A stretch of 64,000 bases of DNA from Bacteroidales bacterium (GTDB lineage: Bacteria; Bacteroidota; Bacteroidia; Bacteroidales; UBA932). Below are positions 24,615-34,500 of this stretch, one piece after another (within the stretch, counting starts at the first letter, position 1; every line of letters begins with the position of its first letter). Below the pieces are notes generated by a model. It was not told the origin of the DNA. It worked only from the letters and a program-made list of their open reading frames with translations, and did not search any database. The translations under genes and the position numbers were made by a program. The stretch is taken from positions 1 through 64,000 of the forward strand of contig SUYP01000016.1 of assembly GCA_015060395.1 (NCBI GenBank). Direction: 5' to 3'.

Positions 24615-25967
24615 TCAGGCGTAAAGCTGTCCGAGAACCTCGAAATATGGCTTGCCTTCGCTGATTGTCACTCTATACACAGTGTCATCAACCTTATAGT
24701 ATTCCTCTCCATTGAGGGTTACCATCTCATAATCTTCTGGCAGAGTCTCAACCAACGCTCCAGCTGGAGGAACTATAACCTTGTACTCTCCATCAGAATC
24801 CATCATATAGAACACTCCGTCCTGATAGAAATATGAGCTTTCGGCCGCTGCATAACTCTGCACGAGTCCGAGCTGGTTGGCCAGTCCGTATGCCTGAGAT
24901 GCAATCTGCTGATTCATTGCAATAGCCTGATTCTGAGCTGCAATGGTTGCATTGTTCTGCGCGATTACCGCATTCTGCTGAGCGATATATGCGTTGTTTT
25001 CCGATATGCGGCTGTAGGTGTTGGCTACTGTGTGGTAGTAAGCGAGTCTTACTGCAGCCCAAGTCATATCTGCTATGAGATTCGCCGCCAGAACAGTTCC
25101 GAAAGGAGGCCTGCATACCACATAGTGTCCTCCGTAAGGGCGATACCATATATCATTGTAGCAGTAGTAAGTGATGCCGTGATATATGTGTCTTCTGACG
25201 TGTGATGGCAATATCTTCACCCTGTGACCGTAGCAGTGGTTGTGTCCTGTCCAGAAGTGAGCCGGTCTGTTATAGACGATAAAGTCTCTGTCCTTCGGAT
25301 GTACCTTGTGATGATCCGGCTTACGGTCAGGACGTATCTGAACTGGCTTGTCAGGTCTCTGAGCAGGGCGGTTTGAATGACCTGCATCAGGTCTTACGGC
25401 CGGTCTGTCTGAAGAGGCATTGCCGGAAGGACGACCTGGGCGTGTTCCAGGACGGGTTACAGATATAGGTCTGTCACGGTCTGGATTCTTGAAGCCATTA
25501 TCTGAAGGCTTGGTCTGGCCTGAAGGTCTGGTCTGCGTAGGCCTGGTCTGGCCCGATGGCTTGGTCGCAGTCGGTCTGGTCTGGCCTGAAGGCCTTGTCG
25601 ATACGGAAGAGCCTGCCTGGCCGGATGGACGGCCCGAAGCCGGACGTGTAACAGTTGTACTTGGCCTGCGGTCATTTGAAGGATTCGCTGCAGGACGTGC
25701 AGACGAAGGCTTGCGTTCAGCAGTGCCGGACTGTCTTACTGTTCCGGTCGAACGGCTGGAAGCACCGGATTGTCTGGTGACTGTTGCCGAGGATTTCGAG
25801 CTGGTAGGTTTGGTTCCGGTAACACTTGTAGTTCTTGAAGCTGTACGTGAAGTACCTGTGTTGGAACGGGATTCCCCTCTGCGTGCCTGTGCGTATGCAT
25901 CAGACTCGAACGCCACCAATGTCAACGCTGTCAACATTGCGGCAAGTGTTGCTGTGATCGTTCTCAT
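24615..25967 (-). CDS. DUF6515 family exported protein with Ser/Thr/Arg/Pro-rich repeats
   Basis: 450 aa. Signal peptide about 1-26 (ending DAYAQ). Residues about 28-215 are low-complexity, rich in R, P, S, T, G and Q, with repeated (T/K)RPSGQT units, so probably disordered and possibly wall-associated. A conserved domain follows (about 225-300, His/Tyr-rich: HFWTGHNHCYGHRVKILPSH, WYRPYGGHYVVCRPPFG). Then comes an N/A/Q-rich helix (AQQNAVIAQNNATIAAQNQA) and a C-terminal domain with paired 'GxxYY' strands. The architecture matches DUF6515 proteins of Bacteroidetes; function unknown. It is last in the peptidoglycan-salvage operon, 19 bp after namZ. Confidence 0.75.
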   Translation of the reverse strand: MRTITATLAAMLTALTLVAFESDAYAQARRGESRSNTGTSRTASRTTSVTGTKPTSSKSSATVTRQSGASSRSTGTVRQSGTAERKPSSARPAANPSNDRRPSTTVTRPASGRPSGQAGSSVSTRPSGQTRPTATKPSGQTRPTQTRPSGQTKPSDNGFKNPDRDRPISVTRPGTRPGRPSGNASSDRPAVRPDAGHSNRPAQRPDKPVQIRPDRKPDHHKVHPKDRDFIVYNRPAHFWTGHNHCYGHRVKILPSHVRRHIYHGITYYCYNDIWYRPYGGHYVVCRPPFGTVLAANLIADMTWAAVRLAYYHTVANTYSRISENNAYIAQQNAVIAQNNATIAAQNQAIAMNQQIASQAYGLANQLGLVQSYAAAESSYFYQDGVFYMMDSDGEYKVIVPPAGALVETLPEDYEMVTLNGEEYYKVDDTVYRVTISEGKPYFEVLGQLYA

Positions 25968-25986
25968 AATCGTGCAGTTTTAGGGA

Positions 25987-27249
25987 TTAATAGATGTAAT
26001 ACCTTTGCGACAATATGCGGAATTCTTCTTCATCCTTCCGCCAATAGTCTTTGATGTCGGTAAATTTATACCGCTTCTTGAACTCTGTCCTAACATAATC
26101 CGTGCCACAAACTTTATCGAACAATCCGTAGCCACTTATGATCTCGAAAGCCTTCTTATCCGGATACAGTTCCGCAACTGCCTGCATAACATAGAATTGA
26201 GTCTCGGTAATGCGGGCATTTTCATAGTCCGTGAAAAAATATTGAAGGCCTTTCACGAGCTGTCCCTTCTGACTTCCGGAAAAAGGTTTGAACCATATCG
26301 TCCTGAAGGAAATTCCCGGCAGGGAGTATGATTCAAGACGTTTCTTCAGTTTTTCGGGATCAAGCCACAAGGCACCGAACACCTGGAACGGCAGGGTATA
26401 TCCGATGCCGATATTCATAAATCCGTATAATTCCCCGCAGATTCCTGCAGCGGCATAATACATCGGAGTATCCTTGAAAGGAATGTTCGGAGACGGAAGC
26501 ACCCAAGGCAGACCGGTATCTTCATAAAGCATATCTCGGGTCCAGCCTTCCATAGGCACGACAGTCAGGTCACATCTGGCAGGAGCCTGATTGCCTTTCT
26601 GTCCGCGGTTCATACCCTCTTCATTTATCATCACTGCAAGTTCACCCACTGTAAGCCCATACACGTACGGTATCTCATACTGGCTCACGAAAGAGAAGAA
26701 GCCCGGCTCCACGAAGCAGCCCTCTATCTTATTACCTCCCAACGGATTAGGACGGTCGAGCACCACGACTTCAATACCTTTCTCACCACAAGCCTCCATC
26801 ACCAGCCCCAAAGTGCTGATGAAGGTATAGGAGCGTACGCCGACATCCTGAATGTCATATACCATCACATCTATGCCCTCAAGCATCTGGGGAGTAGGCT
26901 TCCGCGTCGCTCCATAGATCGAATATACTGGCAGGCCGGTAGCTTCGTCCTTGGTATCAGTCACGTGACCTCCGGCATATACATCACCCCTGACACCGTG
27001 CTCAGGGCCGTACAAAGCCACAAGTTCGACATCAGGAGCATTGAAAAGAATATCAACCGTAGAATTCAGGAACCTGTCCACACCGCTGGGATTGGTCACA
27101 AGCCCGACTCTTTTGCCCTTAAGGATTTCGAAGCCCCGGTCACGAAGCACTTCGATACCGGTCTTCACAACCGGCTCAGCAGCCTTCGCCGTAAAAGTCA
27201 AAGCAGCAAAGGCTACACAGAGAAACGCAATATGTATGATTCTTTTCAT
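25987..27249 (-). CDS. namZ: Exo-beta-N-acetylmuramidase NamZ (DUF1343)
   Basis: 420 aa with a signal peptide (about 1-23). The DUF1343/GH171 fold spans nearly the whole mature chain. Conserved blocks: GKRVGLVTNPSGVD, LVALYGPEHGVRGD, GLPVYSIYGATRKP, VMVYDIQDVGVRSYTFISTL, VVVLDRPNPLGG, PYVYGLTVGELA and LPWVLPSPNIP. NamZ releases terminal N-acetylmuramic acid from peptidoglycan fragments. The adjacent AmpG-like transporter and SpoIID-domain gene support a role in muropeptide salvage. It lies 15 bp after the serpin gene. Confidence 0.92.
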   Translation of the reverse strand: MKRIIHIAFLCVAFAALTFTAKAAEPVVKTGIEVLRDRGFEILKGKRVGLVTNPSGVDRFLNSTVDILFNAPDVELVALYGPEHGVRGDVYAGGHVTDTKDEATGLPVYSIYGATRKPTPQMLEGIDVMVYDIQDVGVRSYTFISTLGLVMEACGEKGIEVVVLDRPNPLGGNKIEGCFVEPGFFSFVSQYEIPYVYGLTVGELAVMINEEGMNRGQKGNQAPARCDLTVVPMEGWTRDMLYEDTGLPWVLPSPNIPFKDTPMYYAAAGICGELYGFMNIGIGYTLPFQVFGALWLDPEKLKKRLESYSLPGISFRTIWFKPFSGSQKGQLVKGLQYFFTDYENARITETQFYVMQAVAELYPDKKAFEIISGYGLFDKVCGTDYVRTEFKKRYKFTDIKDYWRKDEEEFRILSQRYYIY

Positions 27250-27264
27250 AGGCTTTTATTATGA

Positions 27265-28395
27265 TCAGAGATTGACTATTTTACCTGCGAACAATATATC
27301 CTTGTCTTCCACATCCGCAATGACGAAAAGGAAAGGACGATCCACATTCATACTTTGAACCGGGCGTACGGAGGTCATCCTTATCTGGGCACTTGTGACC
27401 GCCGCTGCTTCCGTCCCCTTCTCGGTGACATCAATATAGCATTTCTGCTTCACGACATCCAGTCTGAGAGGACCCATCACTGAAATTCCCTTGAAATCAG
27501 CCGCAGATGAAAACGCCGTCCTTATTCCCATCTTTTCCAAAGTCTGATTAAGCACCAATGAAGTTTCCGCCTTGAATCCAGGCATAGAAAGAGTCACTTC
27601 CTTAGGCTGAAGCATCGACATTGCTGACTTGTAAAGGTTCTCTCCGATATATGGAAGGACAGCGTCCGGAGACATTCCTGAAGGAGGAAGTATCACATAC
27701 ATAGCATATTTCCCTCCCGTATATGGAATCTCAATCATCTTCGCACCCTGATACTCGGCATAGTTATACATTGCCTTGCGCGACATCATCTTCACTTCCG
27801 TATCGCCGCTTATTCCGTGGAACACGGCGTCACGAGTCGCATTTTCATCAAAGGCATCTGCCCAAGGCGCATTGAAATACAGAGCATTGACAAGAATCAT
27901 CACCATATCAGGACCGATCCTGTCGATTATCTGGTCAATCTTTCCCGAAGTATGTTCGGAACACCAGTTGTTGATTGCCTGCACCGTGGCAGGATCTGCA
28001 AAATTCTGGGTCGTAACGAAGGCATCGAAATCATTTTCCAGGAGGCTGACATAGCGGTTCCTTACGCTGAAATCATCACTGATCCACACTGAATTGGATG
28101 ATTCGGCTGTGATATCCTTACCTCCTCCAAGGTCTTCGGCCTTGAAATATGCTCCGTTAAGGGCATTGTCGAACTCGACCTTTGTCTCACCTTCGGCCCC
28201 GGCCTCCAGCATAGACAAGGCTACGCCGGCACTGTAAGGCGACACGACGACATTTTCGGCAGAAGGGACTGAAGCGACCGCATTCTTGAAAAAAGAAAAG
28301 GCAAATCCTGTCTTCGAGCCTTCTGCAGGCTTCTGATCGGGTTCTCCGCAAGCTGTCATTGCAGCCAGAGCCATCATAATAATGATCTTTTTCAT
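27265..28395 (-). CDS. Serpin-family serine protease inhibitor, lipoprotein
   Basis: 376 aa from ATG 28395. The in-frame ATG 36 nt upstream lacks a signal, whereas MKKIIIMMALAAMTAC is a lipoprotein signal (Cys16). Full-length serpin fold: NVVVSPYSAGVALSMLEAGA, NSVWISDDFSV, INNWCSEHTSGKID, LVNALYFNAPWADAF and the closing DRPFLFVIADVEDKDILFAGKI. The reactive-loop hinge EKGTEAAAVTSA has the small residues expected of an inhibitory serpin. As a surface or periplasmic lipoprotein it may protect the cell from host or competitor serine proteases. Its insertion between ampG-like and namZ genes is unusual for a salvage operon. Confidence 0.92.
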   Translation of the reverse strand: MKKIIIMMALAAMTACGEPDQKPAEGSKTGFAFSFFKNAVASVPSAENVVVSPYSAGVALSMLEAGAEGETKVEFDNALNGAYFKAEDLGGGKDITAESSNSVWISDDFSVRNRYVSLLENDFDAFVTTQNFADPATVQAINNWCSEHTSGKIDQIIDRIGPDMVMILVNALYFNAPWADAFDENATRDAVFHGISGDTEVKMMSRKAMYNYAEYQGAKMIEIPYTGGKYAMYVILPPSGMSPDAVLPYIGENLYKSAMSMLQPKEVTLSMPGFKAETSLVLNQTLEKMGIRTAFSSAADFKGISVMGPLRLDVVKQKCYIDVTEKGTEAAAVTSAQIRMTSVRPVQSMNVDRPFLFVIADVEDKDILFAGKIVNL

Positions 28396-28405
28396 AGTAT
28401 AATAC

Positions 28406-29710
28406 TTATTTCCGTCCATACTCCGGATCAACCTTCACCATCAATGTCACACCCACCGTAACGAGGCAGCATATCATAACGAAGATAAAGAAATTCGTAT
28501 AGCCGAGACTCTCCTGGATGTATCCGGCTACCATTCCGGGGAGCATCATACTCAAGGCCATAAATGCCGTGCAGAGCGAATAATGTGCCGTCTTGAACTC
28601 TCCGTCCGAGAAATAAATGAGATACAGCATATATGCGGTGAAGCCGAAGCCGTAACCGAACTGGTCAAGAGCTACGCAAGAGCTTATAAGCCAGAGGTTT
28701 TCAGGCTGAAAGGCAGCGAGAAATACGAATGACAGGCAAGGAAGGGTCAGAGCCATAGCCATAGGCCATAGAGACTTCTTCAGTCCCCATTTCGATGCTA
28801 CGAGTCCTCCCAGGATGCCTCCGACCGTAAGAGCCGCCACACCTATCGTTCCATATACAAGTCCTACGGTCTCAGTAGAAAGTCCAAGTCCTCCTTCCGA
28901 AAGCGGATCAAGAAGGAAAGGATTCATCATCTTCACCAGGAAGGCCTCAGGAAGACGGTACAGGAGCATAAAAAGCAGGGCAATCCAGATGTACTTCTTA
29001 CGGAAGAATGTAACAAATGTGCGCCCGAATTCCTTGATGATGCCTTTCGCGGAAGTTCCCTCCTGGCGAAGACTGTCTGCATCCGGGCGCGGAAGCCTGA
29101 AAGTATGCCACAACGTGAGCGCGGCAAAGAGCACGGCACTTATAAGCATCGTTGCTGACCAGGCCTGCGGTATATCTCCGAGATTCTTCTCGAGAAGTCC
29201 GGCAATTACCACCAGGACTCCCTGGCCGAAAATTGACGCCAGACGGTAGAAGGTACTGCGGATACCGACGAATACAGACTGTTCCTTAGGCTGAAGAGCA
29301 AGCATATAGAATCCGTCAGCAGCAATATCGTGGGTTGCCGATGCAAAGGCGGTTATCCAGAACAGGATCAGGGTCATAGTGAACAGAGACACAGAAGTCC
29401 CTCCGGAAGCTATGATTTCCGGTGATGGATGCGGGAGGCTGAACGCCAGAGCCGCAAAGGCAAATGACATCACTATCTGCATAGCCGTCACCCACCAACG
29501 TTTGGTCTTTATTATGTCAACGAACGGGCTCCAGAGAGGCTTGATGACCCAAGGAAGATAGAGAAGGCTGGTGAACATAGCCATTTCTCCTTTGGGCATT
29601 CCCATATTGTTGAACATAATCACGGAGATATTGTTCACTATGAAATACGGTATTCCTTCTGCTAAATAGAGTGTGGGAATCCACCACCACGGGTTTATGT
29701 TTCTTTTCAT
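28406..29710 (-). CDS. AmpG-like MFS muropeptide transporter
   Basis: 434 aa with about 12 membrane segments and no signal peptide. The N-terminus WWWIPTLYLAEGIPYFIVNN and the loops LWSPFVDIIKTKRWW and ASATHDIAADGFYM are typical of the AmpG/MFS_1 group that imports N-acetylglucosaminyl-anhydro-N-acetylmuramyl sugars or peptides. Family membership is clear; the exact substrate is inferred from NamZ and SpoIID neighbours. It overlaps the upstream DUF4922-SpoIID gene by 4 nt and is 10 bp from the serpin start. Confidence 0.85.
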   Translation of the reverse strand: MKRNINPWWWIPTLYLAEGIPYFIVNNISVIMFNNMGMPKGEMAMFTSLLYLPWVIKPLWSPFVDIIKTKRWWVTAMQIVMSFAFAALAFSLPHPSPEIIASGGTSVSLFTMTLILFWITAFASATHDIAADGFYMLALQPKEQSVFVGIRSTFYRLASIFGQGVLVVIAGLLEKNLGDIPQAWSATMLISAVLFAALTLWHTFRLPRPDADSLRQEGTSAKGIIKEFGRTFVTFFRKKYIWIALLFMLLYRLPEAFLVKMMNPFLLDPLSEGGLGLSTETVGLVYGTIGVAALTVGGILGGLVASKWGLKKSLWPMAMALTLPCLSFVFLAAFQPENLWLISSCVALDQFGYGFGFTAYMLYLIYFSDGEFKTAHYSLCTAFMALSMMLPGMVAGYIQESLGYTNFFIFVMICCLVTVGVTLMVKVDPEYGRK

Positions 29711-31941
29711 TGCAATTCTGAACCAGGGTAATAATGTTCCAATATCTGACGATATGTATATCCTTCAGCAGACATAACGGCAGCTCCTATCTGACACAGT
29801 CCGACACCGTGCCCCCATCCGGAACCGTGCAGGATGACCTTGTCATCTGTAAATTCCACATCGAAGGCCGAGCTTTTGAGATGGCTTTCCGACAATATCC
29901 TCCTGATTTCCAGCTCCTTGCCCACGACCATCGTCTTTTCAGAGCCTTCAATCCTAAGCTTCCATATCCTTCCGGAGGCCCCTCTTTCGAGCGGTTCCAT
30001 TCCAATCAACCTTCCTATACGTACACCGCTTTTCCTCTCAATCAGATCTGCCAGTTCCTGACGGCCATACACTTCTGTCCAGCGGTAGAAATCCACAGTC
30101 TCCTGATCGTAATTGTTCAAGACCTGAGACAGGATGCCTTTATCCGCTGTGTTGCAGAAACATCCGGCCTCTTCATTATGCCCCGGAGCATCCGGAAGCG
30201 GCTGGAGATAAGCATAATCCTTGTCTTCCCAACAGGTGCTGAAAGCCTCCATCCTTCCTCCGCAGCATTTTGAGAAACGCGCATCGCAAAGCTCTCCCTT
30301 ATATGTCAGGACCTGACCCCAAGTACTGTCTATCACCTTTCTGACCGTTTTTCCTGTAGCGCGGGTCAGTCCCTGATATCTCTGGCAATGATCATCTGCA
30401 CATACATCGAAATTCCGGTGATCATCGTGATCGTACCATTTCATAATGAAGGTTTCCCCGGCATCATCCGATTCGGAAGCCGCCTTGTGGAAGTTCATAT
30501 CAAGATGTGAAATGAGAGATGGAAGGTCAGATATGCCCTCTGGGACCGCAACTGTCCTTCTACTGCCTGAAGATGCAATCTGAGCCATAAGCCAGGAACG
30601 GGATATGACAGCGTGAGCCTTGAGGAACTCTTCGGATGCATCCGCACTCATTTCAGAAGAAATGACACTGAGAAGGTAATCCTCCACACCGACCACATTC
30701 ACTGCCGTAAGCTTGTCCTTTTCTACAATTATCTTCAATGCTCCGGCGAATTTCTGCGTCTCCTTTCTTTCCCAATGGAATCGGACACCGATGGTCACGT
30801 CGTGAAGTATGAAAGACGGCTCGGCAAACATTGTAGAAGGCGTCTGTGCGCCGAAATACAATTCATCATACAGCGCTCCGTCATATTCAATCTTGCCTTC
30901 GCGGAGGGATGCCTTTCTGCGTCCGGCTCCATCTGAGAGAATCTCGAATTCGATCTCTTTGGCAGACATAATCCCCACCTGGATATCAGGCTGCGGACGC
31001 GTCAGACGCCAAATTATCCGCTGTTCCTCCTCCTTGCTCACGGACACTTCCGCCAGCATCTCCTCCAGAAGTTCCGGCGTCAGCTTTTCGAATTCCTCCT
31101 CCACAGGCACTATGAAGACTCCTCCCATATCGGCGCAACCGGGACTCATCGTCAGATGGTCAGGCCCCTCGCTGAAATAATGATGGGAGCGGTGACGGCT
31201 GCGGAATATCACTATAGAACGGAATTCTCCTCCGCTGTAACAAGTGAACAGATTGAACATCGGCTCGCTCTCCCCTTCCGGAATCTCGGCACAGTCCAGC
31301 AGCCTGTAGAACAGCTTTGCCATTGACTTGGAAGTCTCCGCCCGCAGGAAGAACACACCCGTTGTAAACTTCTGATAATGATACAGATGAGCATCCTGCA
31401 AAGACGTCAGATGAACCAATGCGTCTTCTGACTTCGCCATATCCGTTTCCAGCGGAATCAGACCTTGGGGAGCTGCTTGGAAATGGTGATGGTCCGGCGC
31501 CGATGCTCCGCTGCGGGGCCCGTTGTAGAAAAAGGTGAAGTCTGTATATTTCCTGGCCAGATCCAGCATATCGACATATCTCTGTCGGATGGTCTGGTCT
31601 GTGTGACGGTCGGCAGCTATGACCAGATGATCCGGAAATATCGGATAAGGATTGACCAGAATATGATACTTCTTTCCCTTCCGTCCTTCAAACTTCATCA
31701 TTATCTGCTCTGCAGGACGGTTTTCACGGCACAGGAAACATCTTCTCCTGGCAATATCGGTCTTATCCAGCTTTGCAGCTGAGGATACGATTCTTGCAGG
31801 ATTGAACTGAAGCTTGACCTTCAGCCCGCCAGCCGTCATTTCACGGACCTTGACATTCTTCAGAGCCCTGAAATTATCACACGCGAGAGGCCAGCGTGAA
31901 AGCTGGTCTCCGACAAACTTATGTATGGATCTGTTATGCAT
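29707..31941 (-). CDS. DUF4922 (HIT/GalT-like) - SpoIID fusion protein
   Basis: 744 aa, no signal peptide. Residues about 20-320 form a DUF4922 domain resembling the HIT superfamily of nucleotide phosphorylases. It has C68-x-x-C71 ([11 protein letters not shown]), FPDHLVIA and the histidine-triad-like site [11 protein letters not shown] (H151-H153, Q155). Residues about 340-744 are a SpoIID/LytB domain: [36 protein letters not shown] and [16 protein letters not shown]. SpoIID enzymes are lytic transglycosylases on denuded glycan. Lack of a signal suggests the fusion acts in the cytoplasm on imported glycans and passes product to the phosphorylase-like half; this is inference. It overlaps GT2 by 8 nt and ampG-like by 4 nt. 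Confidence 0.85.
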   Translation of the reverse strand: MHNRSIHKFVGDQLSRWPLACDNFRALKNVKVREMTAGGLKVKLQFNPARIVSSAAKLDKTDIARRRCFLCRENRPAEQIMMKFEGRKGKKYHILVNPYPIFPDHLVIAADRHTDQTIRQRYVDMLDLARKYTDFTFFYNGPRSGASAPDHHHFQAAPQGLIPLETDMAKSEDALVHLTSLQDAHLYHYQKFTTGVFFLRAETSKSMAKLFYRLLDCAEIPEGESEPMFNLFTCYSGGEFRSIVIFRSRHRSHHYFSEGPDHLTMSPGCADMGGVFIVPVEEEFEKLTPELLEEMLAEVSVSKEEEQRIIWRLTRPQPDIQVGIMSAKEIEFEILSDGAGRRKASLREGKIEYDGALYDELYFGAQTPSTMFAEPSFILHDVTIGVRFHWERKETQKFAGALKIIVEKDKLTAVNVVGVEDYLLSVISSEMSADASEEFLKAHAVISRSWLMAQIASSGSRRTVAVPEGISDLPSLISHLDMNFHKAASESDDAGETFIMKWYDHDDHRNFDVCADDHCQRYQGLTRATGKTVRKVIDSTWGQVLTYKGELCDARFSKCCGGRMEAFSTCWEDKDYAYLQPLPDAPGHNEEAGCFCNTADKGILSQVLNNYDQETVDFYRWTEVYGRQELADLIERKSGVRIGRLIGMEPLERGASGRIWKLRIEGSEKTMVVGKELEIRRILSESHLKSSAFDVEFTDDKVILHGSGWGHGVGLCQIGAAVMSAEGYTYRQILEHYYPGSELQ

Positions 31942-33367
31942 TCCTGTTCATTCTGATTCTTGCCTCAAGCTCCCAGGTACGGATACGGTCCTTGTACTGA
32001 TTATTGGCATTCACCCTGTCGATATCCAAAGCCGCATCGGAATTACCGTCCCAACGACGGCAGCAATACAGCACATCATAGATACGCCCTATGCGGTATT
32101 CGCGGCTTATCCTGAGTCCGAGAGCATAGTCTTCCCCATAGCTTGTGTTCGGAAGATTGATTGTACGCAGCAGAGGGGTCCAGAAGGCTCTCGGCGCGCC
32201 CAGTCCATTGACTCTCAACGCATTATTGCGTCCGTTTTCTTCTGTCCATTCCTTATGGTCTATCACGCCCGGAGGTATAGGATTCATCTGGAAATCCGTC
32301 ATCTGATAGGTACCGACCACCATCGCACACTTCTGCTGACGGAAGGCATCCACAACCTTCTGCAAGGTATCCCTGCCGCTATAAACATCGTCGCTATCAA
32401 GTTGGACAGCATATTCTCCACAATGCTCACTATGTACCGCGAGATTCCAGCACCCGCCGATACCAAGATCGGTTCTGGCCGGAACTATATGGATAAGTCT
32501 CTCGTTCCCGGCAGCCATTTCCTCCAGAAGTTCCGTTGTTCCGTCGGATGAATGGTTATCGACAACTATCACATTATACGGAAAATCGCATATCTGGCTC
32601 AGAGCGCTTTCCACGGCATCCTTCACCGTCCTTATCCTGTTGAATACAGGTATCACGACAGAAGCCGTCACCTTGAAATCCGCCTGAGGGAAGTCATTTA
32701 TATCCGGTTCCCTGAACTTCGGTTCCAGCCAGGCTCCGATACGCTTCAGATGAGCCGTGCAGACCTTCTCCATCTCGATCTGGACATCACGGTTCTTCGG
32801 ATCGACATAATCGAACTGCTTCTCACCCGACTTTCGGCTGTCGGTCTCGATTTCCGTATAGAGGCATTCGTTTATATGCACAATATTCTTCATTCTAAGC
32901 CTTAGGTCATACAGTGCTCCGAATTCATAATCTGTATCCATCGCCCTGACGGCTCTCTTGAAGGAACTGCTTCTGAACACCAGCACGCTGCCGAAATCGA
33001 AATCATCCCTCAACGCACCTTTCTGGCAGGCAATCAGCGGATGCTTCTTTCTCACAGTCGTCCCATCCGCACCCGTAACCATCTTATAATGATCGGCATA
33101 CAGCATATCAGCCCCCGTATCCTCTGCCACAGCCAGAATACGGTCGAGAGCAAAAAGGCCCATCTCCAAAGGAAGATCCTTGGTATATATAAGAATGAAT
33201 TTCTCGGAAACAGCCTCTGCGATGCTCCTCAACGTCTCCGTCGTCCTCAACGACACTCCCGACAGGATAGTCACACCCGTAAAAGCCTTACTTCTGCTGA
33301 AAGACTCCACCGTCACGGAAATATCCTCTCCGCGCATAGACGGCACAAAACACTCGATTCTCGACAT
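31934..33367 (-). CDS. Family 2 glycosyltransferase, first gene of the salvage operon
   Basis: 477 aa, soluble. Residues about 1-225 look like a degenerate GT-A domain ([20 protein letters not shown]). A second, canonical GT2 domain starts near 233 ([20 protein letters not shown]) and includes [16 protein letters not shown] and the metal-binding QLDSDDVY. The acceptor-side motif is [18 protein letters not shown]. The tight 8-nt overlap with the DUF4922-SpoIID gene implies a linked function, but acceptor and donor cannot be read from sequence. A promoter lies 28 nt upstream. Confidence 0.85.
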   Translation of the reverse strand: MSRIECFVPSMRGEDISVTVESFSRSKAFTGVTILSGVSLRTTETLRSIAEAVSEKFILIYTKDLPLEMGLFALDRILAVAEDTGADMLYADHYKMVTGADGTTVRKKHPLIACQKGALRDDFDFGSVLVFRSSSFKRAVRAMDTDYEFGALYDLRLRMKNIVHINECLYTEIETDSRKSGEKQFDYVDPKNRDVQIEMEKVCTAHLKRIGAWLEPKFREPDINDFPQADFKVTASVVIPVFNRIRTVKDAVESALSQICDFPYNVIVVDNHSSDGTTELLEEMAAGNERLIHIVPARTDLGIGGCWNLAVHSEHCGEYAVQLDSDDVYSGRDTLQKVVDAFRQQKCAMVVGTYQMTDFQMNPIPPGVIDHKEWTEENGRNNALRVNGLGAPRAFWTPLLRTINLPNTSYGEDYALGLRISREYRIGRIYDVLYCCRRWDGNSDAALDIDRVNANNQYKDRIRTWELEARIRMNRNA

Positions 33368-33394
33368 TGCCTTTTAACTTTAGTATATCAAAGA

Positions 33395-33425
33395 CAAATG
33401 TAATCAATCTGCCATAAAAAATCAA
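33395..33425 (-). promoter_or_regulatory. Promoter of the peptidoglycan-salvage operon
   Basis: TACATTTG (33402-33395, minus) with TTG (33425-33423) 20 nt upstream. The -33 overlaps the base of the preceding operon's terminator stem. Confidence 0.55.
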
Positions 33426-33451
33426 CCCTGCCTTATGTTACGGCAGGGTTG
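33423..33451 (-). terminator. Terminator of the 38788-33487 operon
   Basis: A 10-bp stem CAACCCTGCC / GGCAGGGTTG with a 9-nt loop, followed on the minus strand by ATTTTTTAT. Confidence 0.8.
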
Positions 33452-33486
33452 TATTCCTCTTGAAAATGTAAGGCATATGCTTTATT

Positions 33487-34500
33487 TTACATAAATCTCA
33501 TCCTCCAGACATTATACATTTTCTTTTTATTCGCTCGTGCTGATAAAAAATACACACTCTTTCCATCCTCTGACCATACTGGGCAACAGTCATCAGCAGG
33601 ATGATATGTAAGTTGTATGCACTGGGTACCATCTATCTTTACAGCAAAGATATCAAGGTTCATTTTTCTGGATATATTGGACTTTGCGTTCCCCTGACAA
33701 AGAATCCATTGTCCATCAGGGGATAACACCGGATTTGAGAATCCCCTTTCCTGATCAGAAAGTACCAATGTCTCTTGTCCTATCATATAGTCAATCAACC
33801 AGATCTCGCTCATACCTTTCGTAGAATTTCTCACACATAAGAATTTATTATTATCACCTGGTACAATTGCCGGACAATATCCTCTTGCACAGGACGTAAG
33901 GGCACCAGTATGCAGATTCAGAGACCATATTGAAGGTCCCGAATTGTCGACTCTTGTAAAAAACAATAACGATCCATCATCAGTCAGCACTGGATTATAA
34001 TCTTCATTATTATTGGTAAGTTGCCTGATAAGACTTCCTGAACGAGCATTCGTAGAAGCCAATAGAACATCCGTCAGGTTGGTAAAATCAGAATAATACA
34101 AGTTATCATCAGAACCCCAGAAAAAATCATATACATTTCTGAAGGTTCTTTGCGTAGCAGCTCCCTGTAATGCAGTTCTCTTTATGAGAATATTCCTCTG
34201 TTTATTCACTTCAGACAAAAAAGCAATCTGCTCCCCATCTGGTGAAGATGACAGCAATCGCGCTGAACTCCAAAAATAATTTCCTTTTTTACTTCCAGCG
34301 TAATTTGATGTAGCAAAATTCCCAGAATGAGACGAATAAGTCTTAGGCGCAAAAACAGAAGTTGACGATTCATCTGTAATCTTCATAACGTTCAGTCCAC
34401 TTTCTTCAGGAGCGTATGTTTCCTGATATTTCATTGTGGAGCACGACTCCATTGCAATCATCGAGATCGCTGCCAAGAATAAATAAGTTTTTGTTTTCAT
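33487..34500 (-). CDS. TolB-like beta-propeller lipoprotein
   Basis: 337 aa. Signal peptide with lipobox-like MESC (Cys20). The mature part consists of WD40-like/PD40 propeller blades: LLSSSPDGEQIAFLSE, NPVLTDDGSLLFFTR, NPVLSPDGQWILCQG and CPVWSEDGKSVYFLSA. This is the TolB propeller pattern but without the TolB N-terminal domain. It is the last gene of a four-gene operon, and its ATG overlaps the upstream stop (ATGA). The role is unknown; propellers of this type usually bind protein partners. Confidence 0.75.
   Translation of the reverse strand: MKTKTYLFLAAISMIAMESCSTMKYQETYAPEESGLNVMKITDESSTSVFAPKTYSSHSGNFATSNYAGSKKGNYFWSSARLLSSSPDGEQIAFLSEVNKQRNILIKRTALQGAATQRTFRNVYDFFWGSDDNLYYSDFTNLTDVLLASTNARSGSLIRQLTNNNEDYNPVLTDDGSLLFFTRVDNSGPSIWSLNLHTGALTSCARGYCPAIVPGDNNKFLCVRNSTKGMSEIWLIDYMIGQETLVLSDQERGFSNPVLSPDGQWILCQGNAKSNISRKMNLDIFAVKIDGTQCIQLTYHPADDCCPVWSEDGKSVYFLSARANKKKMYNVWRMRFM

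Noticed and set aside
24615..25967. CRISPR-like or other DNA repeat array in the RPSGQT region
   Set aside because: The repeats are short, in frame and encode a low-complexity protein segment; no spacer structure exists. I saw no CRISPR array anywhere in the window.
25420..25983. Plus-strand ORF opposite the DUF6515 gene
   Set aside because: It mirrors the low-complexity repeats of the real gene (repeated GLVWPEGLV units) and starts inside the facing gene.
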